From contig CAMBLM010000001.1 of assembly GCA_945868475.1 (NCBI GenBank), positions 186,001-250,000 on the forward strand: a stretch of DNA of 64,000 nucleotides. Direction: 5' to 3'. Position numbers and translations under genes: made by a program. The stretch's first letter is position 1, and each line of letters starts with the position of its first letter. This stretch comes from an uncultured Ruminococcus sp. (GTDB lineage: Bacteria; Bacillota; Clostridia; Oscillospirales; Ruminococcaceae). Positions 17,265 to 26,967 of the stretch are shown here, piece by piece. Below the pieces are notes generated by a model. That model was not told where the DNA came from and ran no database searches. It saw only the letters and a program-made list of their open reading frames with translations.

Positions 17265-18461
17265 ATGCAGTTATTTAATGTTCCTGAAAGAATCTATTTT
17301 ATGCCGGGTGCTGTTCAGTATCTTGAAAAGATACCCGAGCTTCACAGAGTTGTTGTCTTTACCGACAAGGAAACTATCGGCGCAGGCATCTATGAGCATC
17401 TTAAATATTACCTTGAAAGAAACGAGTGCCACCCCGTTATTGATGTTTTCTACGATATCAACCGCATCGCTGACCTCGATTCAGTAAATAGGGGAGTGGC
17501 TATTCTCCGTAATTTCAAGCCGGATACAGTTATCGCTCTCGGCGGTGGAAATGTTATCGATACGACCAAGGCAGCCGAAGCAGTTTTCTCTAACCCCGAT
17601 CTTACTATCGAACGGCTTGCCGATAAGTATGCCTGCAATAAGTGCGAAAAGGCAATGAGAATAGTATGTATCCCAACAACTTCCGGTTCGGGCGCAGAGA
17701 TCACCTCAACAGCAGTTGTGTTCGGTAAGGACGGCAGGAAGTATCACCTCGTTGATTGCAATATCAAGCCTGATGTTGCTATCGTTGACAGCGAACTCGT
17801 TTATGAAGCAAGCGACGAACTCTCCGCTGCGCACGGCTTTGAAGTCCTCGCACACGGAATCGAAGCTTACGTTTCCGTTATGCATTCCGACTATACAGAT
17901 TCGTTCGCACTCTCAGCAGTAAAAACGGTATTCGATTACCTCCCAAGATCATGCAAAAACGGCTCTGACGATCACGAAGCAAGAGAGAAAATGCACAATG
18001 CCGCAGCTATCGCAGGTATGGCTTATGAAAGCACACTTTGCGGACTTAACAGCGCACTTTCCCACAGCGTAAGCTCGGAAACAGGCGTGTCAAAGGGCAT
18101 TGCAGATGCAGTTCTTCTTCCTTATACTATTGAATTCAACGCAGCAGGCAAGGTAAGCGAAGCTTGGCCGAAGTATGGCAGAGAGGGCGCAGCTGAAAGA
18201 TACCGTCAGATCGCTGCATATCTCGGACTTGATGCCGAAACTCCCGAAAACGGCGTTAAGAGCCTTGTTGCCGCAGTTAAAAGGCTCGCTGAAGAGATCG
18301 GTGTTCCCACAAACTTTGAGTCGGTTGGTACAAGCTTCCTCAACAGCGTTCCGTTTATGGCTGAAAAGGCACTTGAAGACCGCGATATGGCAGGCAACCC
18401 AAGAGCAGCAGTAGCTTCCGAGCTTGAAGAGCTTCTCAGGATCGCATACAGCGGAAAGTGA
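17265..18461 (+). CDS. Iron-type alcohol dehydrogenase homolog with altered metal site
   Basis: This 398-residue protein has the fold of group III (Fe-dependent) alcohol dehydrogenases: a Rossmann half with VIALGGGNVIDTTKAAEAV and PTTSGSGAEIT, then a helical half. The positions that bind iron in lactaldehyde reductase FucO (Asp196, His200, His263, His277) read here Glu193, His197, Ser263 and Lys277 by motif alignment (FEVLAHGIEAY and LNSALSHSVSSETGVSKGIADA). Only one of four ligands is unchanged, although His267 is kept. It may use another metal, act without metal, or have a different reaction such as a cyclase or binding role. The start follows GAAAGGACAG at a rather long distance. Confidence 0.8.
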   Translation: MQLFNVPERIYFMPGAVQYLEKIPELHRVVVFTDKETIGAGIYEHLKYYLERNECHPVIDVFYDINRIADLDSVNRGVAILRNFKPDTVIALGGGNVIDTTKAAEAVFSNPDLTIERLADKYACNKCEKAMRIVCIPTTSGSGAEITSTAVVFGKDGRKYHLVDCNIKPDVAIVDSELVYEASDELSAAHGFEVLAHGIEAYVSVMHSDYTDSFALSAVKTVFDYLPRSCKNGSDDHEAREKMHNAAAIAGMAYESTLCGLNSALSHSVSSETGVSKGIADAVLLPYTIEFNAAGKVSEAWPKYGREGAAERYRQIAAYLGLDAETPENGVKSLVAAVKRLAEEIGVPTNFESVGTSFLNSVPFMAEKALEDRDMAGNPRAAVASELEELLRIAYSGK

Positions 18462-18482
18462 TTTCTTTTATCGAAAAAATGA

Positions 18483-18513
18483 GCGGTGTCCGTAAAATAG
18501 GATACCGCTTTTT
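18483..18513 (+). terminator. Terminator after the dehydrogenase-like gene
   Basis: GCGGTGTCC and GGATACCGC pair (one G-U) around an eight-base loop and are followed by TTTTTG. Confidence 0.85.
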
Positions 18514-18533
18514 GTATTGACAGAGCATTATAA

Positions 18534-18819
18534 TACTAATTCTCAATCAACCTATAGACAAACTCTCGGCTATAATAAGTTCATTCTACGTCAAGCGCCT
18601 TTGTCAGGCGTGATTTACCCCAGTAGGGGGAGGTGTCGGCTTTATTCCGACAGAGGGGCTGACCGACAGACCAGCCTGTCTGTGGTCGCTCTCCAAGGTC
18701 CACGCAGTGACCTTGTCCACGCAGTGACCTTGTCCACGCAGTGACCTTGTCAACGCAGTGACCTAACTGAACTTATTCTATCCTGTCGATTTTGTCTATA
18801 GAACGATCGAGAATTAGTA
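18534..18819. mobile_element. 286-bp miniature inverted-repeat element (MITE-B)
   Basis: The ends TACTAATTCTC...CTATAGACAAA and TTTGTCTATAG...GAGAATTAGTA are inverted over about 29 bp with four mismatches. Direct TAA copies at 18531-18533 and 18820-18822 are the target duplication. The inside is GC-richer and holds four 17-bp direct repeats (18701-18764). There is no open frame that could be a transposase. Positions 1-6 (TACTAA) and 19-29 (CTATAGACAAA) of the end are identical to MITE-A, so the same enzyme may have moved both. Confidence 0.82.
18699..18766. repeat. Four tandem 17-bp direct repeats inside MITE-B
   Basis: The core CACGCAGTGACCT occurs at 18701, 18718, 18735 and, with one change, 18752, exactly 17 bases apart. 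Read across unit borders, the array forms AAGGTC-CACGCAGT-GACCTT, an inverted repeat, so each unit could bind a dimeric protein. There are no unique spacers. Confidence 0.9.
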
Positions 18820-19023
18820 TAAACACCAATAAAACTATATACAAAAAATCTGCGCAAAAGCCATATAAAGCTGTTATACTAAACACCATTTAAAATTTGG
18901 AAAAAATCAAGCCGATAATCTCGCATATATAGGATTTCGGCGCGGATTTTTTCCTGTATTTTATTGGTGTTTAGTATTAAACAGCTACGAGTTTTGGCTT
19001 GATTTTTGTATAGTTTAAGTATA
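18820..19023. mobile_element. Decayed MITE-A relative, interrupted by another copy
   Basis: The left part (AAACACCAATAAAACTATA onward, through AATCTGCGCAAAAGCC) and the right part (GGCTTGATTTTTGTATAG) match the two halves of MITE-A, but the tips are eroded. A complete copy at 18877-18976 sits between the halves and MITE-B abuts the left tip, so at least three insertion events are layered here. Confidence 0.7.
18877..18976. mobile_element. MITE-A copy 3, nested in an older copy
   Basis: It is exactly 100 bp, running TACTAAACACCATTTAAA to TTTTATTGGTGTTTAGTA, with TTA duplicated at 18874-18876 and 18977-18979. It belongs to the subtype with GGAAAAAATC in the arms. It has inserted into the older, decayed copy around it. 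Confidence 0.9.
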
Positions 19024-19030
19024 AGGCATA

Positions 19031-19060
19031 AAAACAGCCGCATAGCTATTCTATGCGGCT
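19031..19060 (-). terminator. Terminator of the PrsA-like lipoprotein gene
   Basis: AGCCGCATAG and CTATGCGGCT form a perfect 10-bp stem with a five-base loop, followed on the minus strand by GTTTTTAT. Confidence 0.88.
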
Positions 19061-19066
19061 GAAATT

Positions 19067-20242
19067 TTAGTTGTTGAGGAACTTTTCGATCTTGTAGCGC
19101 TTGTAAGCAGCTTCGTTTATCTCAACATTCTGTGTTTCTGTCCAGGAATCAACAGTCTGATTGAACTCATCGTCCTTGAGCTGATGACGAACTGTGCTTT
19201 CGTTATCACTGTAATAATTTTCGTCAGCGTAAAGGTCAAGAACAGTTACAACATAGTAAACTTCGTCTTCCTCAACGAGGAAAACATCGCCGACTTTGGA
19301 TTCAAATGCCTTTGTCACAACTGCCTCGGATGGATAAGAACCGTCCTTTGTAACTACTGTTTCGTTGTCAGTGTAGCTGCTCTCGGTTTCCTCAGTGTCA
19401 GCGTCAGCGGACTCATCGGTATCGGTGCTTTCGGCTGCATCAGCAACAAGCTTGTCATAGTAATCGCTGTATTCCTTGCTTACGGCAGCAAAGTTTTCAC
19501 CGCCCTTGATGCGTTCAATGTAATCTTCTGCCATCGCCTTTATTTCGTCCTTGCCCTCAGATTTAAGAAGATTGCCTTCGCCGTCTTTAAGCTCCATTTT
19601 GATGTAATTGATGCGCTTGTTGTTTTCGTCAAGGTAGGCTCTGATGTCAGCTTCGGAGATCTCGTCCTGACCGCCCTGTGCATAGTAATGATCGAAGATC
19701 ATGTTTTTCTTGGTCGAGTTGAGCATTATAAGAAGCTGTGAATCCTCGCTGATACCGGCATTCTCATAATTTTCGCCGTAGTATTCCCAGATCGAATCGA
19801 GGTATATCTTGGTCTTTTCTTTTTCATTGTCCTCGAAAGAAAGTCCGAGTTCGTCAAACTTGTTTTCAACAGCAACGAATTCCTGCATACTCTTTGTAGC
19901 TTCATCGTTGATCCATTCACGAACAGGCTTGTCCTCGATCACCTTGTCGGTGAAAGCCGTCGTTGTTGTTGCCTCTGTTTCGGAAGCTGTGGTTTCGGCA
20001 GTCTCGGCGGAAGCAGTCGTTTCCTCGCTCTCATCGGTCGGCTCAGTGTAGTAAGCCGCATCATAGTAGGAACTCATCTGCATTGCGATGAAAACGCCGG
20101 CAGGAACTTTGTAGCCGTCGATAACAGCGGCATAAGTAGTGTCAGGACCTGCGATATTATTTCCGCAAGCACCAAGTGATAAAGCCATAGCCGAGCAAAG
20201 CGCAACGGCGGATATTTTCTTGAAGTTAGCCATAAATATCAT
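19067..20242 (-). CDS. PrsA/SurA-like lipoprotein (post-translocation foldase type)
   Basis: This 391-residue lipoprotein has a lipobox (LSLGAC, about residues 21-26) and the layout of PrsA/SurA-type foldases: an N-terminal part, a Thr/Glu-rich low-complexity insert (residues about 68-97), a SurA_N-like helical region, and a C-terminal half with parvulin-like traces (ENFAAVSKEYSD, VVTKAFESKVGDVFLVEEDEVYYVVTVLDLY). The Gly-Phe core of a parvulin domain is incomplete, so it may be a chaperone without isomerase activity. ATG at 20242 is three bases after GGAGG, and ATG at 20233 is twelve, so the true start is open. Confidence 0.75.
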   Translation of the reverse strand: MIFMANFKKISAVALCSAMALSLGACGNNIAGPDTTYAAVIDGYKVPAGVFIAMQMSSYYDAAYYTEPTDESEETTASAETAETTASETEATTTTAFTDKVIEDKPVREWINDEATKSMQEFVAVENKFDELGLSFEDNEKEKTKIYLDSIWEYYGENYENAGISEDSQLLIMLNSTKKNMIFDHYYAQGGQDEISEADIRAYLDENNKRINYIKMELKDGEGNLLKSEGKDEIKAMAEDYIERIKGGENFAAVSKEYSDYYDKLVADAAESTDTDESADADTEETESSYTDNETVVTKDGSYPSEAVVTKAFESKVGDVFLVEEDEVYYVVTVLDLYADENYYSDNESTVRHQLKDDEFNQTVDSWTETQNVEINEAAYKRYKIEKFLNN

Positions 20243-20316
20243 AAACCTCCAATTATTGATTCAACTAAATACATTATATTATACCATATAAAAAGTAATT
20301 TGTCCAGTATTTTTGC

Positions 20317-20826
20317 TCAATTTTCAAAAAAGAAAACATCGGCAGGCGTACCGTCTTCATATTCTGCCCTGCGGTCGGGATAAGCTTTGATAAGCTCAAA
20401 ATTTCCGCATGTCAGCTCATTTATTACCTTGTCCCAAAAGTAAACCGATGCAAGGTTGTGTGGGTGACGTTTCAGCTGCCATTTTCCGTGATGTCTGTCC
20501 AGAATCTGACGAACCGCCTCACGTCCGACACCATTTCTGCGATATTTATATAGTATAAAAAATTCGGAAAGGCAAAAGTCTGTCTTTCTGCCCTCGATCT
20601 CGGGATAATCATTAACAAGTACGAATCCTGCAAGCTTTCCGTCAACCATAATAAAATAGGGAAAACGGTTTTCTTCCGTGAAATAACAGTCAATGTATTC
20701 GTAGCCGTATAAACCATCCTCGCCGATGTCCGTTTTTTCCCACTGCGAAAATTCATACAGATATTTTTCCATAAGATTGTTTAAAACGTCTTTTTTGTCA
20801 GCCGTGACCTTTACAAGTTCAACCAT
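20317..20826 (-). CDS. GNAT family N-acetyltransferase
   Basis: This 169-residue protein shows the GNAT core: a strand pair ending in YFIMVDGKLAGFVLVND, then FCLSEFFILYKYRRNGVGREAVRQIL, which contains the acetyl-CoA pyrophosphate loop R-R-N-G-V-G, and a final SVYFWDKVINELT segment. The substrate is unknown. The start at 20826 follows GGAGGGATAAAA. It is next to, but not obviously cotranscribed with, the PrsA-like gene downstream; the 74-base gap is AT-rich. Confidence 0.82.
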   Translation of the reverse strand: MVELVKVTADKKDVLNNLMEKYLYEFSQWEKTDIGEDGLYGYEYIDCYFTEENRFPYFIMVDGKLAGFVLVNDYPEIEGRKTDFCLSEFFILYKYRRNGVGREAVRQILDRHHGKWQLKRHPHNLASVYFWDKVINELTCGNFELIKAYPDRRAEYEDGTPADVFFFEN

Positions 20827-20897
20827 TTTTATCCCTCCGTGAACATTATAATATAGTATATCGTAAAAGTCAAGAAAAGGGAATTTTTAAACAACTA

Positions 20898-20926
20898 TTT
20901 ACATATTTTGAAATTTGTGTTATAAT
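20898..20926 (+). promoter_or_regulatory. Promoter of the giant membrane protein gene
   Basis: TTTACA, a 17-base spacer and TATAAT (20921-20926) lie about 37 bases before the start. Confidence 0.75.
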
Positions 20927-20963
20927 CAAAAAAGAAAAATCAATTATAGGGAGAGTGATAGAA

Positions 20964-23900
20964 GTGACTGCTGTGTTCTTTATAACAACTGTTGTGTTTT
21001 TGGTGCTGTTTTCAATTACAAAATCAGATAATTCCGAACTCCGCAGGGAAATTGAGCGTCTCAGAAATGAATTGTATAAAAAGCAAAACGACTCCGATAT
21101 CAAGGAGAAGCAGACGCCTGAAGGTGAACCTGTAAAGCCAATCACCTTTGCAGAAGAAACTCAACAGCCTGCAATGAAAAATTCAGCGTATGATACGTCG
21201 TATATGCACAACAAAACTGTTGAAAAGCCCACTGCCTTTACAACCGTTGAACCGACTGTACCAAAAGCTTCCGAGCCTGAACGATCAATATCGGAGCAAA
21301 CGACTGCCGAATACAGCCTTAAATCGGAAAAGCACCGTGTAAGCTCAATAAATGTTCTGCTTGTCATTGGTTCGCTGCTTATAATATTGGCAGGCTTTAT
21401 CTTCGCGACAACAACTTGGGCAACACTCGGGAATATTGTAAAAGCAGTGATAATTCTATCATTTTCAGCGGTTCTTTTTGCAGCTTCATCAGCCGCGGAA
21501 AGAAAGTTTGACCTGCCGAGAACGGGTAAGGTGTTCTATACACTCGGCTGTGCGTTTTTGCCAATAACAGTCTTTGCAATTGCCTATTTTAAAATTTTCG
21601 GCGAGTGGTTCTCGATCGGCGGAAATGGCTCGGGTACGGTTTTGGCGGTAGCCGCTGCACTCACTGCCGCAGTATGCTTCAAAGGCAGCTATGACTATAA
21701 AAATAAGAACTTCGCATTGGTTTCACTCGGGAGCGTAACGATAATGATGGTCGGATTGGCGTCCCAGATATTTGATAGTCCCGATTTTTTTGAGCTTGCA
21801 TACGCCGTTTATTCGCTCATTGTGATATTTGTAAGCCGTTTTATTCAAAAGAAAGCTGTAAAGTCAAATGCCTTTGCATATATGATCGATGTCCTGCCGT
21901 CTTTTGAACTCGGCAATACCGCATTGTTGAGCATCGCATCGCTTATAGTTCCTGCCGCTTGGCTCGGTCATAGTGTTATCGTAACTATCTCCTGCGTACT
22001 TTTTGCGGCAGCATATCTTTTCAGTGGCTTCTCAAAGAAAAACGGCTTTGCAGGTGCGGTCCCGTTTTTGACTTTTGTCAGCATAGCATCGTTTTATGGC
22101 TTTTCACCCGAAAACTTTTCCGAGGGTACATATGTTATTGCAGCAATTGCAACAGTGACCGCCGTCCTCTCACTTCTGAAAATCCTCCCCGAGAAGCTTG
22201 CCTTTGCGCTGAAAATTTTATCAAACATCTGTATCGCAGTATCGGCATTTGCGCTTGCTGTTGCCGCGATTTCCTCGGAAATAACGCTCGCATCGGTTAT
22301 TGTAATGATAATTTTGACAGCTGAGATCCTTGCCATCGGTCTGTTCCGAAGAAATGGATCGTCGGGAAAGATAATGTTTGTGCTGTTCGCGTTTGCACTT
22401 TCATCAACTATATTGTCAGCGGTAAAGCTGATAACTTCGTCGGATAACATATTTGCAATAGCTTCATCGGCGGCTTTGCTCGCAGTTTCGATAGGCTATG
22501 TCGCCACAGACGTTATGCTTGCCAAGAAAGGCAAAATGTTTATCCTCCGCTCGGTATTTACTGATGTAATGTTTGCAGCCTTTACAGCAGGGGTTCTTCT
22601 GTCACAGTTTAGTGACAGAAAACTACCTATCGCAGTAATACTTTTCACCGCCGCGGCGCAGTTTGTATATGCTGTTTTCCCGAAAAAAGACTGGGAAAAG
22701 CTTTTCTTTTCACTCACAGCAATGCTTTCACTCGGTAAATTTGCCGCTGATGGAACATTGGCTGAACATTTCAGTGAAACAGCGGTATTTACAGTTGTTT
22801 CAGCGGTCCTCGCGCTAATATCCATCACTTGGATACTTGTAAAGAAAGATAAGCTTATCGAAAAGGGAACATTTATCGGCTTTGCTGTAGTGACATCGTT
22901 TCTGATGCTCGTTTCGTCTGTGAAAATTTTCTCTGCGCCCGACCCCGTATGGCAGTTCTGGCTCATTCTTGCGATAGTCTGCACTGTAAAAGGCTGTATC
23001 AGCAAGCATAAAGTTCCGATCTCGGCGGCAATTATCCTCTTCTGTCTTGCTTTTGGCGGCTTTGCTTATGAAGTTCTTAACTTTGGCACTAAAGCCGAGC
23101 TTATCGCAGCAGGCGGTTTTGCATCGGTGCTTTTTGCAGCGTTCCTCTTCGTTCCGCACAGTGAATTGATAAATTACTGCCGAAAGTTCACGTTCCTTTG
23201 CCTTGATTTTATCTCGTTTGCTTTGTTTTGTACGATCGTATCAGCGAACGAAGTCAGTGTTTCTGTCGTTGCAGGAACGGTAATTGTCTTTGCGATGACC
23301 GTTACAAGCGGCATTATGACATTCGGCTCAGCACTTCTTATCCCACCGCTTGCGGCAGCATATTTCGCGGTTGCAGACCTAATGCAAAATGTTTTTTCAG
23401 ACAATGAAAACGTCGCAGTCGGTGCATCGATCACGGCAATGATCGTCCTGTCTGTCGGCGCAAGCTTTTTATTCTACAGAAAAAGTGTTTTTGAAAAATC
23501 GCGCAAAGACTGTGACGGCTTTGCATTTTCAAGGCTCATCGGTCTTGCGGCATATTTTTTGTATGCAGACGGCGAAATTTCGGAGTGGCTCGGTTTGCTT
23601 CTCATCGGTGCAGTTATTGTTTCGTTCATCAGAAAAGGAAACAAACTGCTTTCAAACCGCATTATAACATCTGTTGCGATGATCGTTCCTGTTATAGCTT
23701 GGTGGTCACAGCCGTTTTGGCAGCTGCCCGAGAATTATGCTCTCGAGATAAACATCATTCCGATATTGTTTTACCTTGCGGCGCTTCGTCTGCTCAAATG
23801 GGACAGAAAGCATATCGATACCCTTACATTTGTTACATATATAATAGTATATGCAATACTTTTCTTCCATGCTCTCAGCGGCACAACGGGCAATGCTCTC

Positions 23901-24167
23901 ATAGTTATGATAAGCGCGTTTGTGATACTTGCGGTTTCGTTCTTCGTCAGAATGAAACGGTGGTTCGTGCTTAGTGCGGCAGTTATCGTGACCTCGGCGA
24001 TATTTATGAGCATTAAACAGTGGGGAAGTCCTGCTTGGTGGGTCTATCTCCTTGCCGCAGGAGTTATCCTTATCGCAGTCGGTGCTTTCAATGAGCAGAA
24101 GAAAAAATCTGCCGACGGCGGCGTTGCGGGAAAGATAACGCGTTTTATGTCCGAATGGACTTGGTGA
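20964..24167 (+). CDS. Giant multi-pass membrane protein (DUF2157-like)
   Basis: This is an integral membrane protein of about 1067 residues. After one N-terminal helix and a short basic coiled coil (SELRREIERLRNELYKKQ) comes a Glu/Thr/Pro-rich linker to about residue 110. More than twenty hydrophobic helices then run to the C-terminus. The first pair, VLLVIGSLLIILAGFIFATTTW and VKAVIILSFSAVLFAAS, resembles the opening of DUF2157-type proteins. No catalytic motif is visible. GTG at 20964 is ten bases after GGGAG; the in-frame GTG at 20955 is only one base from it. It is a single-gene unit ended by its own terminator. Confidence 0.8.
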   Translation: MTAVFFITTVVFLVLFSITKSDNSELRREIERLRNELYKKQNDSDIKEKQTPEGEPVKPITFAEETQQPAMKNSAYDTSYMHNKTVEKPTAFTTVEPTVPKASEPERSISEQTTAEYSLKSEKHRVSSINVLLVIGSLLIILAGFIFATTTWATLGNIVKAVIILSFSAVLFAASSAAERKFDLPRTGKVFYTLGCAFLPITVFAIAYFKIFGEWFSIGGNGSGTVLAVAAALTAAVCFKGSYDYKNKNFALVSLGSVTIMMVGLASQIFDSPDFFELAYAVYSLIVIFVSRFIQKKAVKSNAFAYMIDVLPSFELGNTALLSIASLIVPAAWLGHSVIVTISCVLFAAAYLFSGFSKKNGFAGAVPFLTFVSIASFYGFSPENFSEGTYVIAAIATVTAVLSLLKILPEKLAFALKILSNICIAVSAFALAVAAISSEITLASVIVMIILTAEILAIGLFRRNGSSGKIMFVLFAFALSSTILSAVKLITSSDNIFAIASSAALLAVSIGYVATDVMLAKKGKMFILRSVFTDVMFAAFTAGVLLSQFSDRKLPIAVILFTAAAQFVYAVFPKKDWEKLFFSLTAMLSLGKFAADGTLAEHFSETAVFTVVSAVLALISITWILVKKDKLIEKGTFIGFAVVTSFLMLVSSVKIFSAPDPVWQFWLILAIVCTVKGCISKHKVPISAAIILFCLAFGGFAYEVLNFGTKAELIAAGGFASVLFAAFLFVPHSELINYCRKFTFLCLDFISFALFCTIVSANEVSVSVVAGTVIVFAMTVTSGIMTFGSALLIPPLAAAYFAVADLMQNVFSDNENVAVGASITAMIVLSVGASFLFYRKSVFEKSRKDCDGFAFSRLIGLAAYFLYADGEISEWLGLLLIGAVIVSFIRKGNKLLSNRIITSVAMIVPVIAWWSQPFWQLPENYALEINIIPILFYLAALRLLKWDRKHIDTLTFVTYIIVYAILFFHALSGTTGNALIVMISAFVILAVSFFVRMKRWFVLSAAVIVTSAIFMSIKQWGSPAWWVYLLAAGVILIAVGAFNEQKKKSADGGVAGKITRFMSEWTW

Positions 24168-24172
24168 ATTTC

Positions 24173-24207
24173 AGCGCAGTTCAAAAACGAAATGAACTGC
24201 GCTTTTT
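24173..24207 (+). terminator. Terminator of the membrane protein gene
   Basis: AGCGCAGTTCA and TGAACTGCGCT pair around a nine-base loop, then TTTTTAT. Confidence 0.9.
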
Positions 24208-24332
24208 ATATGTGAAAAGGCTATAAGCTTTACATCTGACTGCATCTATAAAAATTAAAGTATAAAAATCAGTTTGTTAAAATTGCATAATAAAATGAGA
24301 AATAATTTTATATTATGGATTCAAAAATCCTA

Positions 24333-24361
24333 TTGATATTAAACGTTTAATATGGTAAAAT
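24333..24361 (+). promoter_or_regulatory. Promoter of the cellobiose phosphorylase gene with embedded operator
   Basis: TTGATA (24333-24338), a 17-base spacer and TAAAAT (24356-24361) form the promoter. The perfect 14-bp palindrome ATTAAACGTTTAAT (24338-24351) fills most of the spacer. A central CG in such a palindrome is typical of LacI/GalR operators, and a repressor bound here would block RNA polymerase. Confidence 0.75.
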
Positions 24362-24417
24362 TGTATCAAGATATGCCGTTGAAGGTATATTAAACAAATA
24401 TAAGTGAGGTTAGTTGA

Positions 24418-26892
24418 ATGAAATACGGTTTCTATGATGACAAGAACAAAGAATATGTCATTAATTCTCCAAAAACTCCTTATCCTTGGATAAACTACCT
24501 TGGAACTCAGGACTTTTTCGGACTTATTTCCAATACCGCAGGCGGTTATGATTTCTATAAGGACGCTCGTCTTGCAAGAATCACACGTTACCGCTATAAC
24601 AACGTTCCTGCAGATGCAGGCGGACGTTATTTCTACATCAACGATAACGGTACTGTTTGGAATCCGGGCTGGGCTCCTGTAAAGACAGACCTTGATTCAT
24701 ACGAGTGCCGCCATGGTATGGGCTATACAAAGATCACAGGCAAGAAGAACGGACTTTCCGCTGAGGTTACTTTCTTCGTTCCTCAGAATTTCACAGGCGA
24801 AGTTCAGAAGCTCGTTCTCAAGAACGAAAGCGGCGCAGCTAAGTCCTTCAAGCTCTTCTCATTCATCGAATGGTGTCTTTGGGACGCAAACGACGACAGC
24901 ACAAACTTCCAGCGTAACTTCAACACAGGTGAAGTTGAACTTGAAAAGAACGGTGCTGTTATCTATCATAAAACAGAATACAAGGAAAGAAGAAACCACT
25001 TCGCTTTCTATGCTGTAAACGATACTGTTGACGGTTTCGATACAGACCGTGAAACATTTATGGGCAGCATCTACAACGATTTCCACAATCCTCAGACAGT
25101 TCTCGACGGTGCTCCCAAGAACTCAGTTGCTGACGGCTGGTCACCTGTTGCTTCACATTACAAGGAGATCACTCTCGCAGCAGGCGAAGAAAAGACTCTC
25201 GTTTTCATTCTCGGCTATGTTGAGAATCCTTACGATCAGAAGTTCAACGCTGACGGTACAATGAACAAGTCCAAGGCTTATGAAATGATGGCTAAGTTCG
25301 ATACAGCCGAAAAGGTTGACGCTGCATTTAAAGAGCTTGCCAAGACTTGGGAAGACCTCCTTGCTAAGTACAACCTCAGATCGCCTGATGAAAAGCTCAA
25401 CAGACAGGTCAACATCTGGAATCAGTATCAGTGTATGGTCACATTCAACCTTTCACGTTCCGCATCTTACTTTGAGAGCGGCATCGGCAGAGGCATGGGC
25501 TTCCGTGACTCTAACCAGGACCTCCTCGGCTTCGTTCATCAGATCCCTGAACGTGCAAGAGAGAGAATCCTCGACATCGCCGCTACACAGCTTGAAGATG
25601 GCGGCAACTACCACCAGTATCAGCCTCTTACAAAGAAGGGCAACGACGCTGCAGGCACAAACTTCAATGATGACCCGCTTTGGATGATACTTTCCACAGC
25701 AGCTTATATCAAGGAAACAGGCGACCTCGGAATCCTCGATGAAATGGTTGACTACAAGAACGATCCTGCTCTTGCACAGCCGCTTCTCGACCACCTCAAG
25801 AGATCGTTCTACCACGTTGTAAACAATAAGGGACCTCACGGACTTCCTCTTATCGGACGTGCTGACTGGAACGACTGCCTTAACCTCAACTGCTTCTCCA
25901 GAGTTCCCGGCGAAAGCTTCCAGAACACAGCTTCCAACATTGCTAAGGAAGTCAACCCTGAAACGGGCGAACCTCTCAACGAACAGACAGCTGAATCCGT
26001 AATGATCGCAGGTATGTTTACATATATCGGACCTGAGTATGAAAAGCTCTGCCGCCTGAAGGGTCAGACCGAAGAAGCTGACAAGGCAAAGGCTGAGATC
26101 GAAAAGATGAAGCAGGCTATTATCGACTTCGGATGGGACGGTGACTGGTTCCTCCGTGCTTACGATGCATACGGCAAGAAAGTCGGCTCACACGAGAACG
26201 ACGAAGGCAAGATCTTCATCGAACCCCAGGGCTTCTGCGTAATGTCTGATATCGGCGGCAAGGAATTCACCGAAAAGACAATGGACAGCATCGACAAGTA
26301 CCTTGGCACAAAACACGGTCTTGTTCTTAACAACCCTGCATTCACAAAGTATGTTGTTGAATACGGTGAGATCTCCACATATCCGGGCGGATATAAAGAA
26401 AACGCAGGTATCTTCTGCCATAACAATGCTTGGATCATGTGCGCAGCTGCTTACGCAGGCATGGGTGACAGAGCATTCGATTACTATACAAGGATCGCTC
26501 CTGCATATCAGGAGGACGAGCAGCTCCACAGAACCGAACCTTATGTTTATGCACAGATGGTTGCAGGTAAGGACGCTAAGCGTTTCGGCGAAGCTAAGAA
26601 CAGCTGGCTCACAGGTACAGCAGCTTGGAACTTCGTTGCAATTTCGCAGTATATCCTCGGAATTATCCCTGACTACAGCGGATTGAAGATCGATCCTTCC
26701 ATTCCTAAGGCTTGGGACGGCTATGAAGTTTCCAGAACCTTCAGAAATGCTGTTTACAACGTTAAGGTAGAGAACCCGAACCATGTTTCAAAGGGTATTA
26801 AGTCTATCACCGTTGACGGCAAGGCTATTGAAGGCAACATTCTCCCTGTTTTCGCAGACGGAACACATGAAGTTGTTGCTGTAATGGGCTAA
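24418..26892 (+). CDS. cbp: Cellobiose phosphorylase (GH94)
   Basis: This cytoplasmic enzyme splits cellobiose with phosphate into glucose-1-phosphate and glucose, saving one ATP per disaccharide. The 824-residue protein opens with [15 protein letters not shown], then [20 protein letters not shown] and [18 protein letters not shown], very close to known clostridial cellobiose phosphorylases and unlike cellodextrin phosphorylases. The catalytic acid is most likely Asp486 in [11 protein letters not shown]. The C-terminal barrel has [16 protein letters not shown] and [19 protein letters not shown]. It is a single gene under an apparent LacI-type operator also found before the GH5 endoglucanase. 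Codon use is strongly biased, as in a highly expressed gene. Confidence 0.95.
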   Translation: MKYGFYDDKNKEYVINSPKTPYPWINYLGTQDFFGLISNTAGGYDFYKDARLARITRYRYNNVPADAGGRYFYINDNGTVWNPGWAPVKTDLDSYECRHGMGYTKITGKKNGLSAEVTFFVPQNFTGEVQKLVLKNESGAAKSFKLFSFIEWCLWDANDDSTNFQRNFNTGEVELEKNGAVIYHKTEYKERRNHFAFYAVNDTVDGFDTDRETFMGSIYNDFHNPQTVLDGAPKNSVADGWSPVASHYKEITLAAGEEKTLVFILGYVENPYDQKFNADGTMNKSKAYEMMAKFDTAEKVDAAFKELAKTWEDLLAKYNLRSPDEKLNRQVNIWNQYQCMVTFNLSRSASYFESGIGRGMGFRDSNQDLLGFVHQIPERARERILDIAATQLEDGGNYHQYQPLTKKGNDAAGTNFNDDPLWMILSTAAYIKETGDLGILDEMVDYKNDPALAQPLLDHLKRSFYHVVNNKGPHGLPLIGRADWNDCLNLNCFSRVPGESFQNTASNIAKEVNPETGEPLNEQTAESVMIAGMFTYIGPEYEKLCRLKGQTEEADKAKAEIEKMKQAIIDFGWDGDWFLRAYDAYGKKVGSHENDEGKIFIEPQGFCVMSDIGGKEFTEKTMDSIDKYLGTKHGLVLNNPAFTKYVVEYGEISTYPGGYKENAGIFCHNNAWIMCAAAYAGMGDRAFDYYTRIAPAYQEDEQLHRTEPYVYAQMVAGKDAKRFGEAKNSWLTGTAAWNFVAISQYILGIIPDYSGLKIDPSIPKAWDGYEVSRTFRNAVYNVKVENPNHVSKGIKSITVDGKAIEGNILPVFADGTHEVVAVMG

Positions 26893-26908
26893 GCTTTATA
26901 AAAAATCG

Positions 26909-26938
26909 GCGTCGGGCAGAAATGTCCGACGCTTTTTT
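26909..26938 (+). terminator. Terminator of the cellobiose phosphorylase gene
   Basis: GCGTCGG(G)CA and TG(T)CCGACGC flank a GAAA loop and are followed by six T residues. Confidence 0.92.
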
Positions 26939-26967
26939 GTATATTATTGTATCAAAGACAGAATTTA

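Noticed and set aside
18699-18766. Direct repeats considered as a CRISPR array
   Set aside because: The units are 17 bp long and contiguous, with no unique spacers, and no cas genes are present. They belong to the interior of MITE-B.
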